A stretch of 64,000 bases of DNA from Metabacillus litoralis (GCF_003667825.1 NZ_CP033043.1:3784001-3848000); one strand, 5' to 3'; shown: positions 17,825 through 25,577, numbered from the stretch's first letter. The notes: generated by a model not told the origin, from the letters alone. A program made the numbers and translations.

Positions 17825-18631
17825 TTAGCTAAATCTCATCTCACCCTCAATAAAATCATACAAGCCAACCCTAGCTCTATACTCTCTCCTGGACTCATCC
17901 AAGAACAGCTGATAAAGAACTGTATAAAAATATCCTTCAAAACTCTTATGTATTTTCCCTAGCTTTTGCGCGAATAGTGTTTGCTTAAAGGCTTCAATAA
18001 CATAATCAACAAGAGACTCAATTTCTTGAAGAAACTTCACTTTATTGTAAGCAACCATCACTGAATTCCATAGCTTATAAATCTCAACTGCTTTAAAGTA
18101 AGGCTTTACAACTTGGACAAATTCTTTAGGAATTGAGCCTGGTAATTCTACTATCTCTTCTTGAGCTGATTTCTCTTGGTTTTGTATTTTATTTTTATTC
18201 TCACAGAGTGAACTAAATTTATTCTCTGTTTTATTAGGGGTGACAGGTGCCGTGACATCCTGGGGTGACACCGGTGCTTGCAATGACTCAACAGAAGCAA
18301 AGGATTGTATGATAAGAAGGTTAACACCCTGTGACCCATTCATTCGTTTTGTCGCGACTTTCTTCACAATCCCCTTCTCCTCTAATGTATTCACCGCGCG
18401 AATCACCGTCCGACGACTAACGCCAACCCTCTCAGCAATATAGTCATACTTTGCAAATGACACCCCAACCACCTTAACCGAATGCCTCCATATCACACGA
18501 AGGACCTCAAGTGTTCCATCTGACAGCTCACTTTTATGCTTATATAAAAAACCTCGCACAGCCTGATCCATCTCCTCGATCGTTTGAAACGATTGGTACT
18601 TCCTGATTGTCTCATAATTTAACTTTTCCAC
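17825..18631 (-). CDS. Winged-helix protein with C-terminal helical domain, 268 aa
   Basis: GTG 18631 follows AAGGAG by nine bases. Residues of about 35-100 form a winged helix, with the recognition helix in YDYIAERVGVSRRTVIRAVN followed by TLEEKGIVKKV. A polar linker then separates a helical C-terminal domain (PYFKAVEIYKLWNSVMVAY). This resembles the HTH_36-type proteins found in phage and plasmid replication initiators and chromosomal relatives. The linker coding sequence contains GTGACAGGTGCC, like the dispersed intergenic element. Its promoter appears to be the CGCTAC-N16-TNTATATA type, facing the identical promoter of the divergent DUF1659 gene. Target and function are unknown. Confidence 0.75.
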   Translation of the reverse strand: MEKLNYETIRKYQSFQTIEEMDQAVRGFLYKHKSELSDGTLEVLRVIWRHSVKVVGVSFAKYDYIAERVGVSRRTVIRAVNTLEEKGIVKKVATKRMNGSQGVNLLIIQSFASVESLQAPVSPQDVTAPVTPNKTENKFSSLCENKNKIQNQEKSAQEEIVELPGSIPKEFVQVVKPYFKAVEIYKLWNSVMVAYNKVKFLQEIESLVDYVIEAFKQTLFAQKLGKIHKSFEGYFYTVLYQLFLDESRREYRARVGLYDFIEGEMRFS

Positions 18632-18670
18632 AGCTTGTCACTCCTTATTTAATAGATAAAAAGTAATCTT

Positions 18671-18703
18671 CACTGCTTATATAGAGATTTTTCATGATTG
18701 AGT
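18671..18703 (-). promoter_or_regulatory. CGCTAC-N16-TNTATATA promoter copy 4 (winged-helix gene)
   Basis: On the minus strand, reading toward the gene starting at 18631, CGCTAC is followed by exactly 16 bases and then TCTATATA. This is the same geometry as the three plus-strand copies. It faces copy 1 in this divergent intergenic region. Confidence 0.65.
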
Positions 18704-18745
18704 AGCGCCTCATTTAAAAAAATTTTTTAAAAAAATTAAAATCAG

Positions 18746-18776
18746 ACGCTACCCAATGACAGTTTTTCTATATATA
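18746..18776 (+). promoter_or_regulatory. CGCTAC-N16-TNTATATA promoter copy 1 (DUF1659 gene)
   Basis: CGCTAC, 16 bases, then TATATATAG, about 25 bases before the ribosome site of the gene at 18800. CGCTAC sits at the -35 position and TATATATA at the -10 position. Confidence 0.75.
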
Positions 18777-18799
18777 GAGGGCGAAAGGAGGTGATCAGC

Positions 18800-19018
18800 A
18801 TGGCAAATCAAGTAATCTTAGATTCTAACCTAAGCCTAATTTATGACATGGGGATGGACATCAACGGCAAACCAATCGAAAAGCGAAAAAGCTACAACAA
18901 TGTTAAAACTTCCGCAACACCGGATCAATTGCTTCAAGTAGCACAAGCGATCGCTAGCTTACAAACTGAAACATTAACACTTGTTGAGCGAAGCGACACA
19001 CATCAGCTAACAGTCTAA
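18800..19018 (+). CDS. DUF1659 family protein, 72 aa
   Basis: ATG 18800 follows a very strong AAAGGAGGTGATC site; a GTG at 18791 overlaps it. The product MANQVILDSNLSLIYDMGMD with KRKSYNNVKTSATPDQLLQV matches the DUF1659 family, small proteins nearly always encoded with DUF2922 and YvrJ partners. Residues after 45 form one amphipathic helix (QLLQVAQAIASLQ). The DUF2922 gene begins 34 bp downstream. A second locus at 20292 encodes the same protein with only two amino acid differences. The biochemical function of the family is unknown. Confidence 0.9.
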   Translation: MANQVILDSNLSLIYDMGMDINGKPIEKRKSYNNVKTSATPDQLLQVAQAIASLQTETLTLVERSDTHQLTV

Positions 19019-19052
19019 GCTGAGCTAAATTACTCAGAAAGGAGGTGACATC

Positions 19053-19271
19053 ATGGCGAAAACATTAGAACTTCAATTTTTAAACACTGAGGGAAAAACA
19101 GTTAAAATCAACATCGATTCTCCAATTGAACCTGTTGATACGGCTGCTTTAAACACAGTAATGGACACAATCGTTTCAGCAAACATTTTTTTCTCAACTG
19201 GTGGGGACTTTGTTTCAAAAAAGGGAGCAAGAATCGTGGAGCGTAACGTAGAGGATGTTGTGCTTTCGTAA
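19053..19271 (+). CDS. DUF2922 family protein, 72 aa
   Basis: ATG 19053 follows AAAGGAGGTGACATC. MAKTLELQFLNTEGKTVKIN and the C-terminal SKKGARIVERNVEDVVLS match DUF2922, a small beta-rich family encoded next to DUF1659. The strong ribosome sites of both genes suggest high, coupled production. A near-identical copy (one residue changed, E to A in RNVEDVV) lies at 20545. A hairpin follows before yvrJ. Function unknown. Confidence 0.9.
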   Translation: MAKTLELQFLNTEGKTVKINIDSPIEPVDTAALNTVMDTIVSANIFFSTGGDFVSKKGARIVERNVEDVVLS

Positions 19272-19278
19272 TAAGGTG

Positions 19279-19313
19279 TTGGGCTGACAATACACTTTTG
19301 TCAGCCCATCTTT
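19279..19313 (+). terminator. Hairpin between the DUF2922 gene and yvrJ
   Basis: GGGCTGACA pairs with TGTCAGCCC with a weak T-run (ATCTTTG). It may be a partial terminator lowering yvrJ expression or a stabiliser of upstream mRNA. Confidence 0.65.
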
Positions 19314-19346
19314 GCATAAAACAAACCAGAAAGTGAGGTGCAAACC

Positions 19347-19490
19347 ATGGAACAATGGATATCATTCATCAGCGAGGTCGGCTTTCCTATTATCGTCACG
19401 CTGTATCTGCTTAATAGAATTGAGAGCAAGCTTGATGCATTGAATCAATCAATCCAGATGCTGCCTTCGCAGTTGGGGAAGGTGAATTAA
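19347..19490 (+). CDS. yvrJ: YvrJ family small membrane protein, 47 aa
   Basis: ATG 19347 follows GTGAGGTG. The sequence MEQWISFISEVGFPIIVTLY followed by LLNRIESKLDALNQSI is the YvrJ pattern: one membrane helix with the GFPI motif, then a short amphipathic helix. In Bacillus subtilis yvrJ neighbours the SigO/RsoA sigma factor genes, as I recall it. Here it closes the first DUF1659-DUF2922 operon. The second copy of the pair has no yvrJ. Function unknown. Confidence 0.85.
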   Translation: MEQWISFISEVGFPIIVTLYLLNRIESKLDALNQSIQMLPSQLGKVN

Positions 19491-19501
19491 ATGAAGTTGT
19501 T

Positions 19502-19535
19502 AAGAAGAGTGACGCATAGGCTCACTCTTTTTCTG
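19502..19535 (+). terminator. Terminator after yvrJ
   Basis: AAGAGTGA pairs with TCACTCTT and is followed by TTTCTG. Confidence 0.8.
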
Positions 19536-19552
19536 TTTTAGCCAATACTCGA

Positions 19553-20065
19553 CTATTCAATAGGGACCCTCGTTTCATACCCACTTTCAACAATCACTAC
19601 ATTCTCTATTTTTTCAGCTGTTTCTTTATCTACTTGAATAACAAATGTTCTAGGTGTTCCATCTGCAGTACAGTTTCCCTCTGGTGCGGGTAAAGGCACT
19701 GTCATCGTTTGGTTGTCAGAGCTTAATTCGATTTTTTGAATCTTATAGGGACAACTGCCAGATTCATAAACTCCTATGAAAAATACATCTTTTTCGTCAA
19801 AGTTAACGCTTGGTCGTTTACTTTCAAACCCATATAAGTCCCATGTTTCTTCAAATTCTGATGAATTAACACTTTTATTCACCATGTATTCAAACATTGG
19901 TCCAGTTTCTCTCACAAAGGCAATCTCATTAAAGTCGGCCGGCAATGTCTTTTCACTTGCTATCACATCTTTGTGATTACTTTCGGTATCAGGCTCATTG
20001 CTACAGCCGAATAATACTAACGACATAAATAAAGCAAGAGTAAGTAATGATTTGTGGATTTTCAT
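19553..20065 (-). CDS. Lipoprotein of unknown function, 170 aa
   Basis: ATG 20065 follows GGAGG by eight bases. A lipoprotein signal peptide ends in LVLFGC with the lipidated cysteine at residue 21. The mature part contains CPYKIQKIEL and GNCTADGTPRTFVIQ, with two further cysteines that could form a disulfide outside the cell. It lies between the two DUF1659-DUF2922 loci on the opposite strand. No family is recognised. The AT-rich 20066-20291 gap upstream carries the second CGCTAC promoter on the other strand. Confidence 0.75.
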   Translation of the reverse strand: MKIHKSLLTLALFMSLVLFGCSNEPDTESNHKDVIASEKTLPADFNEIAFVRETGPMFEYMVNKSVNSSEFEETWDLYGFESKRPSVNFDEKDVFFIGVYESGSCPYKIQKIELSSDNQTMTVPLPAPEGNCTADGTPRTFVIQVDKETAEKIENVVIVESGYETRVPIE

Positions 20066-20237
20066 ATCATCTTCCTCCCCTTTCTCTACTCGATTAGACG
20101 ACTATTTTATGTAAAAGTTTCACTTTATAGGTGAATTTGGTAACAAGAACAGTTATGGAATGTTGCTTCTAAATTAATAACCCTCCCCCCTCTTAATCTT
20201 TCAACATAACTAATATTTTTAATTTTTTTTCATACAC

Positions 20238-20268
20238 ACGCTACCCAAGTCTCCCTTTTTTATATATA
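20238..20268 (+). promoter_or_regulatory. CGCTAC-N16-TNTATATA promoter copy 2 (second DUF1659 gene)
   Basis: CGCTAC, 16 bases, then TATATATAG, in front of the gene starting at 20292. The flanks differ from copy 1 between the two boxes while the boxes and their spacing are identical. Confidence 0.75.
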
Positions 20269-20291
20269 GAGGGTGAAAGGAGGTGATCAGG

Positions 20292-20510
20292 ATGGCAAAT
20301 CAAGTAATTTTAGATTCTAACCTAAGCCTAATTTACGACATGGGGATGGACATCAACGGGAAACCAATCACTAAACGTAAAAGCTACAACAACGTGAAGA
20401 CAGCTGCAACACCAGATCAATTGCTTCAAGTAGCACAGGCAATTGCTAGCTTACAAACCGAAACATTAACACTTGTTGAGCGTAGCGACACACATCAGCT
20501 TACAGTCTAG
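20292..20510 (+). CDS. DUF1659 family protein, second copy, 72 aa
   Basis: ATG 20292 follows AAAGGAGGTGATC. The product differs from that at 18800 at two positions (E to T in KPIEKRKS and S to A in KTSATP), although the DNA carries many synonymous changes. That pattern shows an older duplication kept under protein-level selection, or gene conversion. The DUF2922 partner follows 34 bp downstream, the same spacing as in copy 1. Function unknown. Confidence 0.9.
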   Translation: MANQVILDSNLSLIYDMGMDINGKPITKRKSYNNVKTAATPDQLLQVAQAIASLQTETLTLVERSDTHQLTV

Positions 20511-20544
20511 GCTCCGCTAGATTATTAGGAAAGGAGGTGACATC

Positions 20545-20763
20545 ATGGCGAAAACGTTAGAACTTCAATTTTTAAACACAGAGGGCAAAACAGTTAAAAT
20601 CAACATCGACTCACCGATTGAACCTGTTGATACGGCTGCTTTAAACACAGTCATGGATACGATCGTTTCTGCGAACATATTCTTCTCGACTGGAGGAGAC
20701 TTTGTTTCTAAGAAAGGAGCTAGGATTGTAGAGCGTAATGTTGCGGATGTTGTGCTTTCATAA
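20545..20763 (+). CDS. DUF2922 family protein, second copy, 72 aa
   Basis: ATG 20545 follows AAAGGAGGTGACATC. It is identical to the copy at 19053 except E to A in RNVADVVLS, again with many silent DNA differences. This second operon ends here in a better terminator and lacks yvrJ. Function unknown. Confidence 0.9.
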   Translation: MAKTLELQFLNTEGKTVKINIDSPIEPVDTAALNTVMDTIVSANIFFSTGGDFVSKKGARIVERNVADVVLS

Positions 20764-20769
20764 TGAGGA

Positions 20770-20806
20770 TTGGGGCTGACAGGATTTCTGTTAGCCTCTT
20801 TTTTTT
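20770..20806 (+). terminator. Rho-independent terminator
   Basis: GGCTGACAG pairs with CTGTTAGCC and is followed by TCTTTTTTTT. Confidence 0.85.
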
Positions 20807-20899
20807 GAATAATAGAGGAATTGAGGGGCAATTAGGGCTGTGGAACATGGAAACTTAGTGATCTACAGGCAAAAACAAACCGCTTTAACATGTTCGTTT

Positions 20900-20978
20900 G
20901 AGTTTATCTTCGATTTTGGGAACTTTATCTTCGATTCTGAAGGTTTTATCTTCGATTTTACCGATTTATCTGCGATTC
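20900..20978 (-). repeat. Phased array B: four TTTATC cores at 20-21 bp
   Basis: TTTATCTTCGATT (last copy TTTATCTGCGATT) starts at 20903, 20924, 20945 and 20965, intervals 21, 21 and 20. The core is the reverse complement of array A. A frame running through it (20840-21070) has no ribosome site and is not a gene. The rest of 20807-21170 shows only an ordinary AT-rich promoter region. Confidence 0.9.
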
Positions 20979-21170
20979 TACAAAAATCGACAAAACCCTC
21001 ACAATCTCACAACCTTATAAGTCACACCACCTTGGAACTTCCCCTCTGTTTCTGTATAATACTTCTATAATAATTCCGTCTAACGGACAACTTACTGTCA
21101 TAACTCTCGAACGAGCATCATACATCTTTTCAAGGTAGTTTTTCTAGCTTTCGAATACAGGAGGTTAACT

Positions 21171-22007
21171 ATGAATCTAATTGAAGTACAGCCCGTTAAA
21201 TTTAGTTTTTTTGAAAAACCGCCCGCTTCGTCTATGAATCAAGCATTTGTTTATGAAAATGCTGAGCGTAACTATGAGGTTGTTAAGAACGGAGATCGTC
21301 TTTCTCGAAGTGATTTACGTGCAGGTAAATATACAAAAGTTTATATTGTCGATATGAGTGTCCAGAACTTTAAAGATATAAGCGAGTATCCATCACTCGA
21401 CCGCGGTCGTAGCTTTCAGATTGATTTATCGATAGATTACAAGGTTGTTGACCCTATATCTCTCGTGCAGCAAGGAGCTGGAGAGATTGTTGCGTTTATT
21501 AAGAAAAAGCTCCCATATTGGCTTGAAGAAATCACTGTAGATTATTCAATTGAAGATATTAAACGAGTGAAAAAGCATATCGAAGATCTTCACGAGCACT
21601 CTTCCATGGTTACCGGACTTAAACAGGTTGGCATTGTTGTTTCTGACATTAATGTTCTTGTGAAGCAAAGCAGCAGTGACCAGGAGCATGATAAAATGTT
21701 CCGTGAAGTGGACAAAGATCGTGAGCTTCGAAGATATATGCAAGAATACGAGCTTGAGGATGCCCGTTTTATCGCGTCACAAATTCAAGAAGAAATTAAG
21801 TCTGGTAACCTTTTTAATGCCCTGCTTATTGCTGAGAAAAATGAAGCTGCTGCTGACATTATTAAAAATCGGATTGCTAATGAGGAAAGATTTCGAATGG
21901 AAGTTCAGGAGCAGGTCAGAACAATGCTGTTGGATCCTACTGTAGATGAGGTTGAAGCAAGAAGACAGCTGACGAAAATGAACCTATATTTTCCTCTCGA
22001 GAGGTAG
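21171..22007 (+). CDS. SPFH/band-7-like protein, 278 aa
   Basis: ATG 21171 follows ACAGGAGG. The central region (VYIVDMSVQNF, then RSFQIDLSIDYKVVDPISLV, EITVDYSIEDIKR, LKQVGIVVSDINVLVKQ) has the strand-helix rhythm of SPFH/prohibitin-type domains, and a charged helical tail follows (EVDKDRELRRYMQEYELEDA). There is no membrane helix, which is unusual for this superfamily. The next gene, 27 bp downstream, encodes a membrane protein with an outside SH3 domain, so the pair probably works as an inner scaffold plus anchor. The SPFH call is by pattern only. Confidence 0.65.
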   Translation: MNLIEVQPVKFSFFEKPPASSMNQAFVYENAERNYEVVKNGDRLSRSDLRAGKYTKVYIVDMSVQNFKDISEYPSLDRGRSFQIDLSIDYKVVDPISLVQQGAGEIVAFIKKKLPYWLEEITVDYSIEDIKRVKKHIEDLHEHSSMVTGLKQVGIVVSDINVLVKQSSSDQEHDKMFREVDKDRELRRYMQEYELEDARFIASQIQEEIKSGNLFNALLIAEKNEAAADIIKNRIANEERFRMEVQEQVRTMLLDPTVDEVEARRQLTKMNLYFPLER

Positions 22008-22033
22008 AGAGTCACAAAAGGAGAGTCATATAA

Positions 22034-22819
22034 GTGGAATCGATTATTAATCAAGTATTCTGGCTATGGGTCCCTTTAGCCCTTTTGCCCATATGGCTGC
22101 GAATTGGTCTTACTGTTTTTCTCGTCATACTTGTTGCGCGACCGATCATCATCCGACTAACACCGAGACTCATTCAATGGACGGCAATGCTTTTAGCAAA
22201 GGGAGTCGAGCTGCTCTCCTATCCGGTGATGCTCGGATTCCATAGATATTTAGCAAAACAAAGAGAGAATGGTAGCTATCATATTCCGGTTTGGATTGAA
22301 GGTAGTGAAGAGGTTTTTGCGCTGCTTATTAAGGGGCTAACAAAGGTACAAGACCTTTCAAGAAAACGTAAGAGAAACAGTATTTTAGCCAATCGAATTG
22401 TACGAACTGCTGCCATTATGTCGGCCATATTACTACCGCTCGCAGTCGTTAACAATCCAACCGCATCCTACTCAGAAACATGGCATCGCTTTGACAATTG
22501 GGTCACAACGGAAAAAGTAGAAAAAGAGCTCGGATTTCAATTAAGTGATACACAAAACAAAATTCTTGGTCGAGTCAACCAAGCCACAGCAAAAATCAAT
22601 CCAATTGAATTTGTATTAACAAAGGACTTTAAAGAAGGCGGAAACATCCGCTCCACCCCATCCCTAAAAGGAAAAATTGTTGGCAATTTCTCATCCGGAG
22701 AGGTTGTCACATACCTCGGTGAGGAAGAATACGACGAAACTGGAATACGATGGTTGAAGGTGGAAACACCATCGGGGAAGATTGGTTGGGTTTCTTCGAG
22801 GATTGTAGTAAAAAAGTAG
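22034..22819 (+). CDS. Membrane protein with C-terminal SH3b domain, 261 aa
   Basis: GTG 22034 follows AAAGGAG by about ten bases. Hydrophobic helices lie at about residues 8-38 and 46-72, and a further one near 118-140. The C-terminal ~65 residues form a bacterial SH3 domain (GGNIRSTPSLKGKIVGNF, then RWLKVETPSGKIGWVSSRIV), typical of binding cell-wall peptides outside the membrane. It follows the SPFH-like gene by 27 bp and ends in a bidirectional hairpin. A role in envelope organisation is plausible but inferred. Confidence 0.75.
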   Translation: MESIINQVFWLWVPLALLPIWLRIGLTVFLVILVARPIIIRLTPRLIQWTAMLLAKGVELLSYPVMLGFHRYLAKQRENGSYHIPVWIEGSEEVFALLIKGLTKVQDLSRKRKRNSILANRIVRTAAIMSAILLPLAVVNNPTASYSETWHRFDNWVTTEKVEKELGFQLSDTQNKILGRVNQATAKINPIEFVLTKDFKEGGNIRSTPSLKGKIVGNFSSGEVVTYLGEEEYDETGIRWLKVETPSGKIGWVSSRIVVKK

Positions 22820-22855
22820 GTGACGCCTGTTAATTGGCACCACCTACTTTTTTCT
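22811..22855. terminator. Bidirectional terminator
   Basis: AAAAGTAGGTG pairs with CACCTACTTTT across an 18-base loop that holds CGCCTGTTAATTGGCAC, reminiscent of the dispersed element. It serves both the gene ending at 22819 and the opposite gene ending at 22860. Confidence 0.85.
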
Positions 22856-22859
22856 CTTT

Positions 22860-23090
22860 TTATTTTCTTTTTTCCATATAAACCTCCACCCACGGCCGAA
22901 TCGAAATATAAAGCCCTGCTATAATCAACCAAGCAAAGGCAAGATACGTCCAGCCTTTGAAAAATTGCAGTGTATAATTGTAGCCAGTCAAAAACATGAT
23001 ACCTGGGAAAGCAAAGATCAGAATAAACGTTAACCCGAGCGCCCAGCGCGTGCACATCTTGGCATCCTTCATCAATTGCTTATCTTCCAT
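22860..23090 (-). CDS. Small two-helix partner of the symporter, 76 aa
   Basis: ATG 23090 lies two bases after the symporter stop, so translation is probably coupled. The protein has two membrane helices (about residues 16-35 and 46-63) and short charged ends. Several SSS-family permeases are encoded with a small two-helix protein of this type that is thought to act with the transporter. No independent function is known here. Confidence 0.8.
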   Translation of the reverse strand: MEDKQLMKDAKMCTRWALGLTFILIFAFPGIMFLTGYNYTLQFFKGWTYLAFAWLIIAGLYISIRPWVEVYMEKRK

Positions 23091-23092
23091 GA

Positions 23093-24637
23093 TTAGATAA
23101 CCTCTCTTTCTGTTGCAAGCTGAAGTTCCTTCTCTTCTTCATCAAAGCTCTTGAATTGATCCTTCATTGCTTCAAAATCAAATTCCTGTTTAGAAATTAA
23201 GGCATGACCAATTGAGATAACCCCACTCACAACAAACACTGTTACATTTCCGTACAGCATTGCATGTAGTTGACCTAGTGATTCGACTGTAATTTCTCCT
23301 GATAGCATATTAGCAGAAAGTAACCAAACCGTAATACCAGACACCATCCCAGCCAATGCCCCGTAAAAACAGCCGTTGTTCGTTGCACGTTTCCAAAGGA
23401 GACCAATTGTTAACGGAATAACCGCACCACTTACGAAGATCCCCATCGCCATATACACAAAGCCTAGACCGATTCCAATATTAAAAAGTAAAACCGATAA
23501 AATACCCATTGCAAGTCCGAAGCTTAATGTAACAATACGTGACACCTTTAATGTTTTTTCACTACTAGCTGTTGGATTAATCGATTTACGATAAATATCC
23601 GTTACAATAATATTTGTAATAGCTGTTAGCTCTGCTGCCCCTGTGGACATAACGGCCATGAACAACATCACTAAAAACAAAATAGAACCCACGCTACCTA
23701 GTAATTCCGCTGCCATCAACGGTGCAGATGCATCCGGATCGGTGATATTTAATCCAAGTCCCGCTGCCGTTACCCCTAAGAATGTAGCAATCGCAAACGG
23801 AATCGAAAACCATGCAATCCCTCCGTAAATATATGCTTTCGATGCTGCACTATCTTTACTCGCGATCGCACGTTGCCAATACGATTGATCAACAAACACA
23901 GTACCAAAGTTACCAATAATATTTATCATTCCAAAAAGAAGTCCCGGTACTGAAGCCATCGTTAGCATTTGCTGTGATTCTGGTAAAGCGCGCAACCCTT
24001 CATAAATTGTTGTTGTACCAAACTTCAAATACACAACAGTTGCAAAAATCGTTAAAATAACAAAAATCATAACCGTATTTAAATAATCTGCAATAAATGA
24101 TGCTTTTAAGCCGCCAATCATCGTATAAATCGTAAACGTTAGTGGAATGAGTAATGCCGCCACATAAACATTCATTCCTGTTAATGAATTTAAAGCAATT
24201 GCGCCGCCTAAAATAACCATCGCTGTTACAATAATATTTGTCATAAGCGCAAAGAACATCATTAACTTATGATTTTTCTGATCAAATCTTTTTCCAATAA
24301 ACTCTAAAAACGTATGTGCCTTCGGAGCCTTTCGTTTTAAATGAATCGCAACAATCGCAAATAATAATACTTGAATACAAGCTCCTGCCGCATACCAATA
24401 AGGCCCACTAATACCATATTGAAATCCTGTTGATGAAGACATCATCAGCGTTGCTGCCCAAGTCCAAGCTGCAATGATTGAAGCACTCGCTAGCCCAATT
24501 CCCACACTTCGCCCAGCCGTACTAAATTCCTCCGCTGTCATCTTTGTTTTCGAACGACGCTGCATAATAATTGTCAAACCAGTAAAAAACACCCCGAAAA
24601 CAAGTAAAATCATATATCCCGTAGTTGACGTTAACAT
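23093..24637 (-). CDS. Sodium:solute symporter (SSS family), 514 aa
   Basis: This integral membrane protein has about 13 helices. The N-terminal STAGRSVGIGLASASIIAAW followed by TWAATLMMSSSTGFQYGISG resembles the urea/DUR3-like branch of the SSS family more than the proline or glucose branches, so urea or a related small organic compound is the best guess. Na+-site regions are typical (IIAAWTW, and STGAAELTAITNIIVTDIY in the TM8 region). ATG 24637 has GGAGGTAGG upstream. The 76-residue partner follows. The 360-bp upstream gap carries no recognised regulator site on this strand. Confidence 0.9.
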   Translation of the reverse strand: MLTSTTGYMILLVFGVFFTGLTIIMQRRSKTKMTAEEFSTAGRSVGIGLASASIIAAWTWAATLMMSSSTGFQYGISGPYWYAAGACIQVLLFAIVAIHLKRKAPKAHTFLEFIGKRFDQKNHKLMMFFALMTNIIVTAMVILGGAIALNSLTGMNVYVAALLIPLTFTIYTMIGGLKASFIADYLNTVMIFVILTIFATVVYLKFGTTTIYEGLRALPESQQMLTMASVPGLLFGMINIIGNFGTVFVDQSYWQRAIASKDSAASKAYIYGGIAWFSIPFAIATFLGVTAAGLGLNITDPDASAPLMAAELLGSVGSILFLVMLFMAVMSTGAAELTAITNIIVTDIYRKSINPTASSEKTLKVSRIVTLSFGLAMGILSVLLFNIGIGLGFVYMAMGIFVSGAVIPLTIGLLWKRATNNGCFYGALAGMVSGITVWLLSANMLSGEITVESLGQLHAMLYGNVTVFVVSGVISIGHALISKQEFDFEAMKDQFKSFDEEEKELQLATEREVI

Positions 24638-24866
24638 GAACCTACCTCCAATTTTTAAATACTAACAAACCCACCCACATACAAATCAAATAAATGTGAG
24701 TAAATCTAACATGACTAAGTATAGTGAATTTTCTAATTATTAATCAAATGACTTGTTAGATTTTCTGACATTGTAATTTTAGGGGTGGTGATCTTAGGTT
24801 TTAAAAATAGAAGCATAGCAAGTTGATTTTAACAACCTTTTACTTTCTTTTAGGTTTTATCCTTGT

Positions 24867-24902
24867 ATCGCCATAATCAAGTGCTGGAATTCATATGAAT
24901 CA
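24867..24902. other. 25-bp exact match to the M14 peptidase gene
   Basis: Bases 24867-24891 are identical to 39012-39036 inside the peptidase coding region, and similarity continues about ten bases further with one indel. A plus-strand transcript here would be antisense to the peptidase mRNA. Confidence 0.8.
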
Positions 24903-24934
24903 AAATAGAATTTTTTATTTTTTTGTAAATTACA

Positions 24935-24965
24935 CGCTACTATTTCTGCATTTTTCTATATATAG
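24935..24965 (+). promoter_or_regulatory. CGCTAC-N16-TNTATATA promoter copy 3 (second winged-helix gene)
   Basis: CGCTAC, 16 bases, then TATATATAG, about 30 bases before a four-codon leader frame and the gene at 25007. Confidence 0.75.
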
Positions 24966-25006
24966 TCTATGAAAATAATAATTGAGAAGAAGGGAATGTG
25001 GTTAAA

Positions 25007-25450
25007 ATGAAAACAGGTCAAATGTTAAATACTGATTTTTGGAAGAATTCATCTTTAGTGAACAGTGAGGAAAAGCTCTTTTACCTTTATCTTCTAACGA
25101 ATTTAAGTACAAATCATATTGGAATCTATCAGATTACAAAAAAGCAAATTGCTTTTGAATTAGGTTACTCGCTTGATACTGTTACTTTGTTAATGGAAAG
25201 ATTCATCGAGCAGTACAATTTGGTTCGTTATAATTCTACAACTCTAGAGCTCGCTATCAAAAATTGGGGGCTACACATTGAGCCTATAAAAGGAAAAAGA
25301 AATAAGAGCTACTTATTTTCAGAACTGAGTAATGTTGAGGATCCATCTCTCATTTCATATGTTTCTGAATCGATTACTCAACCAGAAATCAGGAACCTCT
25401 ATGAGTCTTTTTTTGAGACCGAAAGATTGTCTTCTAGCTTAAAAGAGTAA
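25007..25450 (+). CDS. Winged-helix, DnaD-N-like protein, 147 aa
   Basis: The sequence TDFWKNSSLVNSEEKLFYLY followed by LLTNLSTNHIGIYQITKKQI looks like the winged-helix N-terminal domain of DnaD-type and phage replisome organiser proteins, with no C-terminal DnaD tail. Its start is unusual: the AGAAGGG site serves a four-codon frame at 24996 (MWLK) whose TGA overlaps this ATG at 25007. An alternative start is GTG 24998 in the same frame as the gene. It shares the CGCTAC promoter with the winged-helix gene at 17825 and the DUF1659 loci. Function unknown. Confidence 0.7.
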   Translation: MKTGQMLNTDFWKNSSLVNSEEKLFYLYLLTNLSTNHIGIYQITKKQIAFELGYSLDTVTLLMERFIEQYNLVRYNSTTLELAIKNWGLHIEPIKGKRNKSYLFSELSNVEDPSLISYVSESITQPEIRNLYESFFETERLSSSLKE

Positions 25451-25540
25451 TAAGGAACTGAGAATAATTTGATACGATAAAAATATTGTTTTTTATGCAC
25501 ATTTTAGAGTAATCCAGATATAGTACCATCCCACTCAACT

Positions 25541-25577
25541 AAAAAGAAGCAAAGGGAGCTCCCTTGCTTCTTTTTTC
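25541..25577. terminator. Bidirectional terminator
   Basis: AAGAAGCAAAGGGAG pairs with CTCCCTTGCTTCTT, with A-runs and T-runs on both sides. It lies between the genes ending at 25450 (+) and 25578 (-). Confidence 0.93.

Noticed and set aside
20840..21070. Plus-strand frame through phased array B
   Set aside because: No ribosome site; its repeated FDFG-like content comes from the TTTATCTTCGATT cores.
17825..25450. Prophage suggested by two winged-helix, replication-like proteins
   Set aside because: No integrase, terminase or structural genes are present, and ordinary chromosomal genes lie between them.
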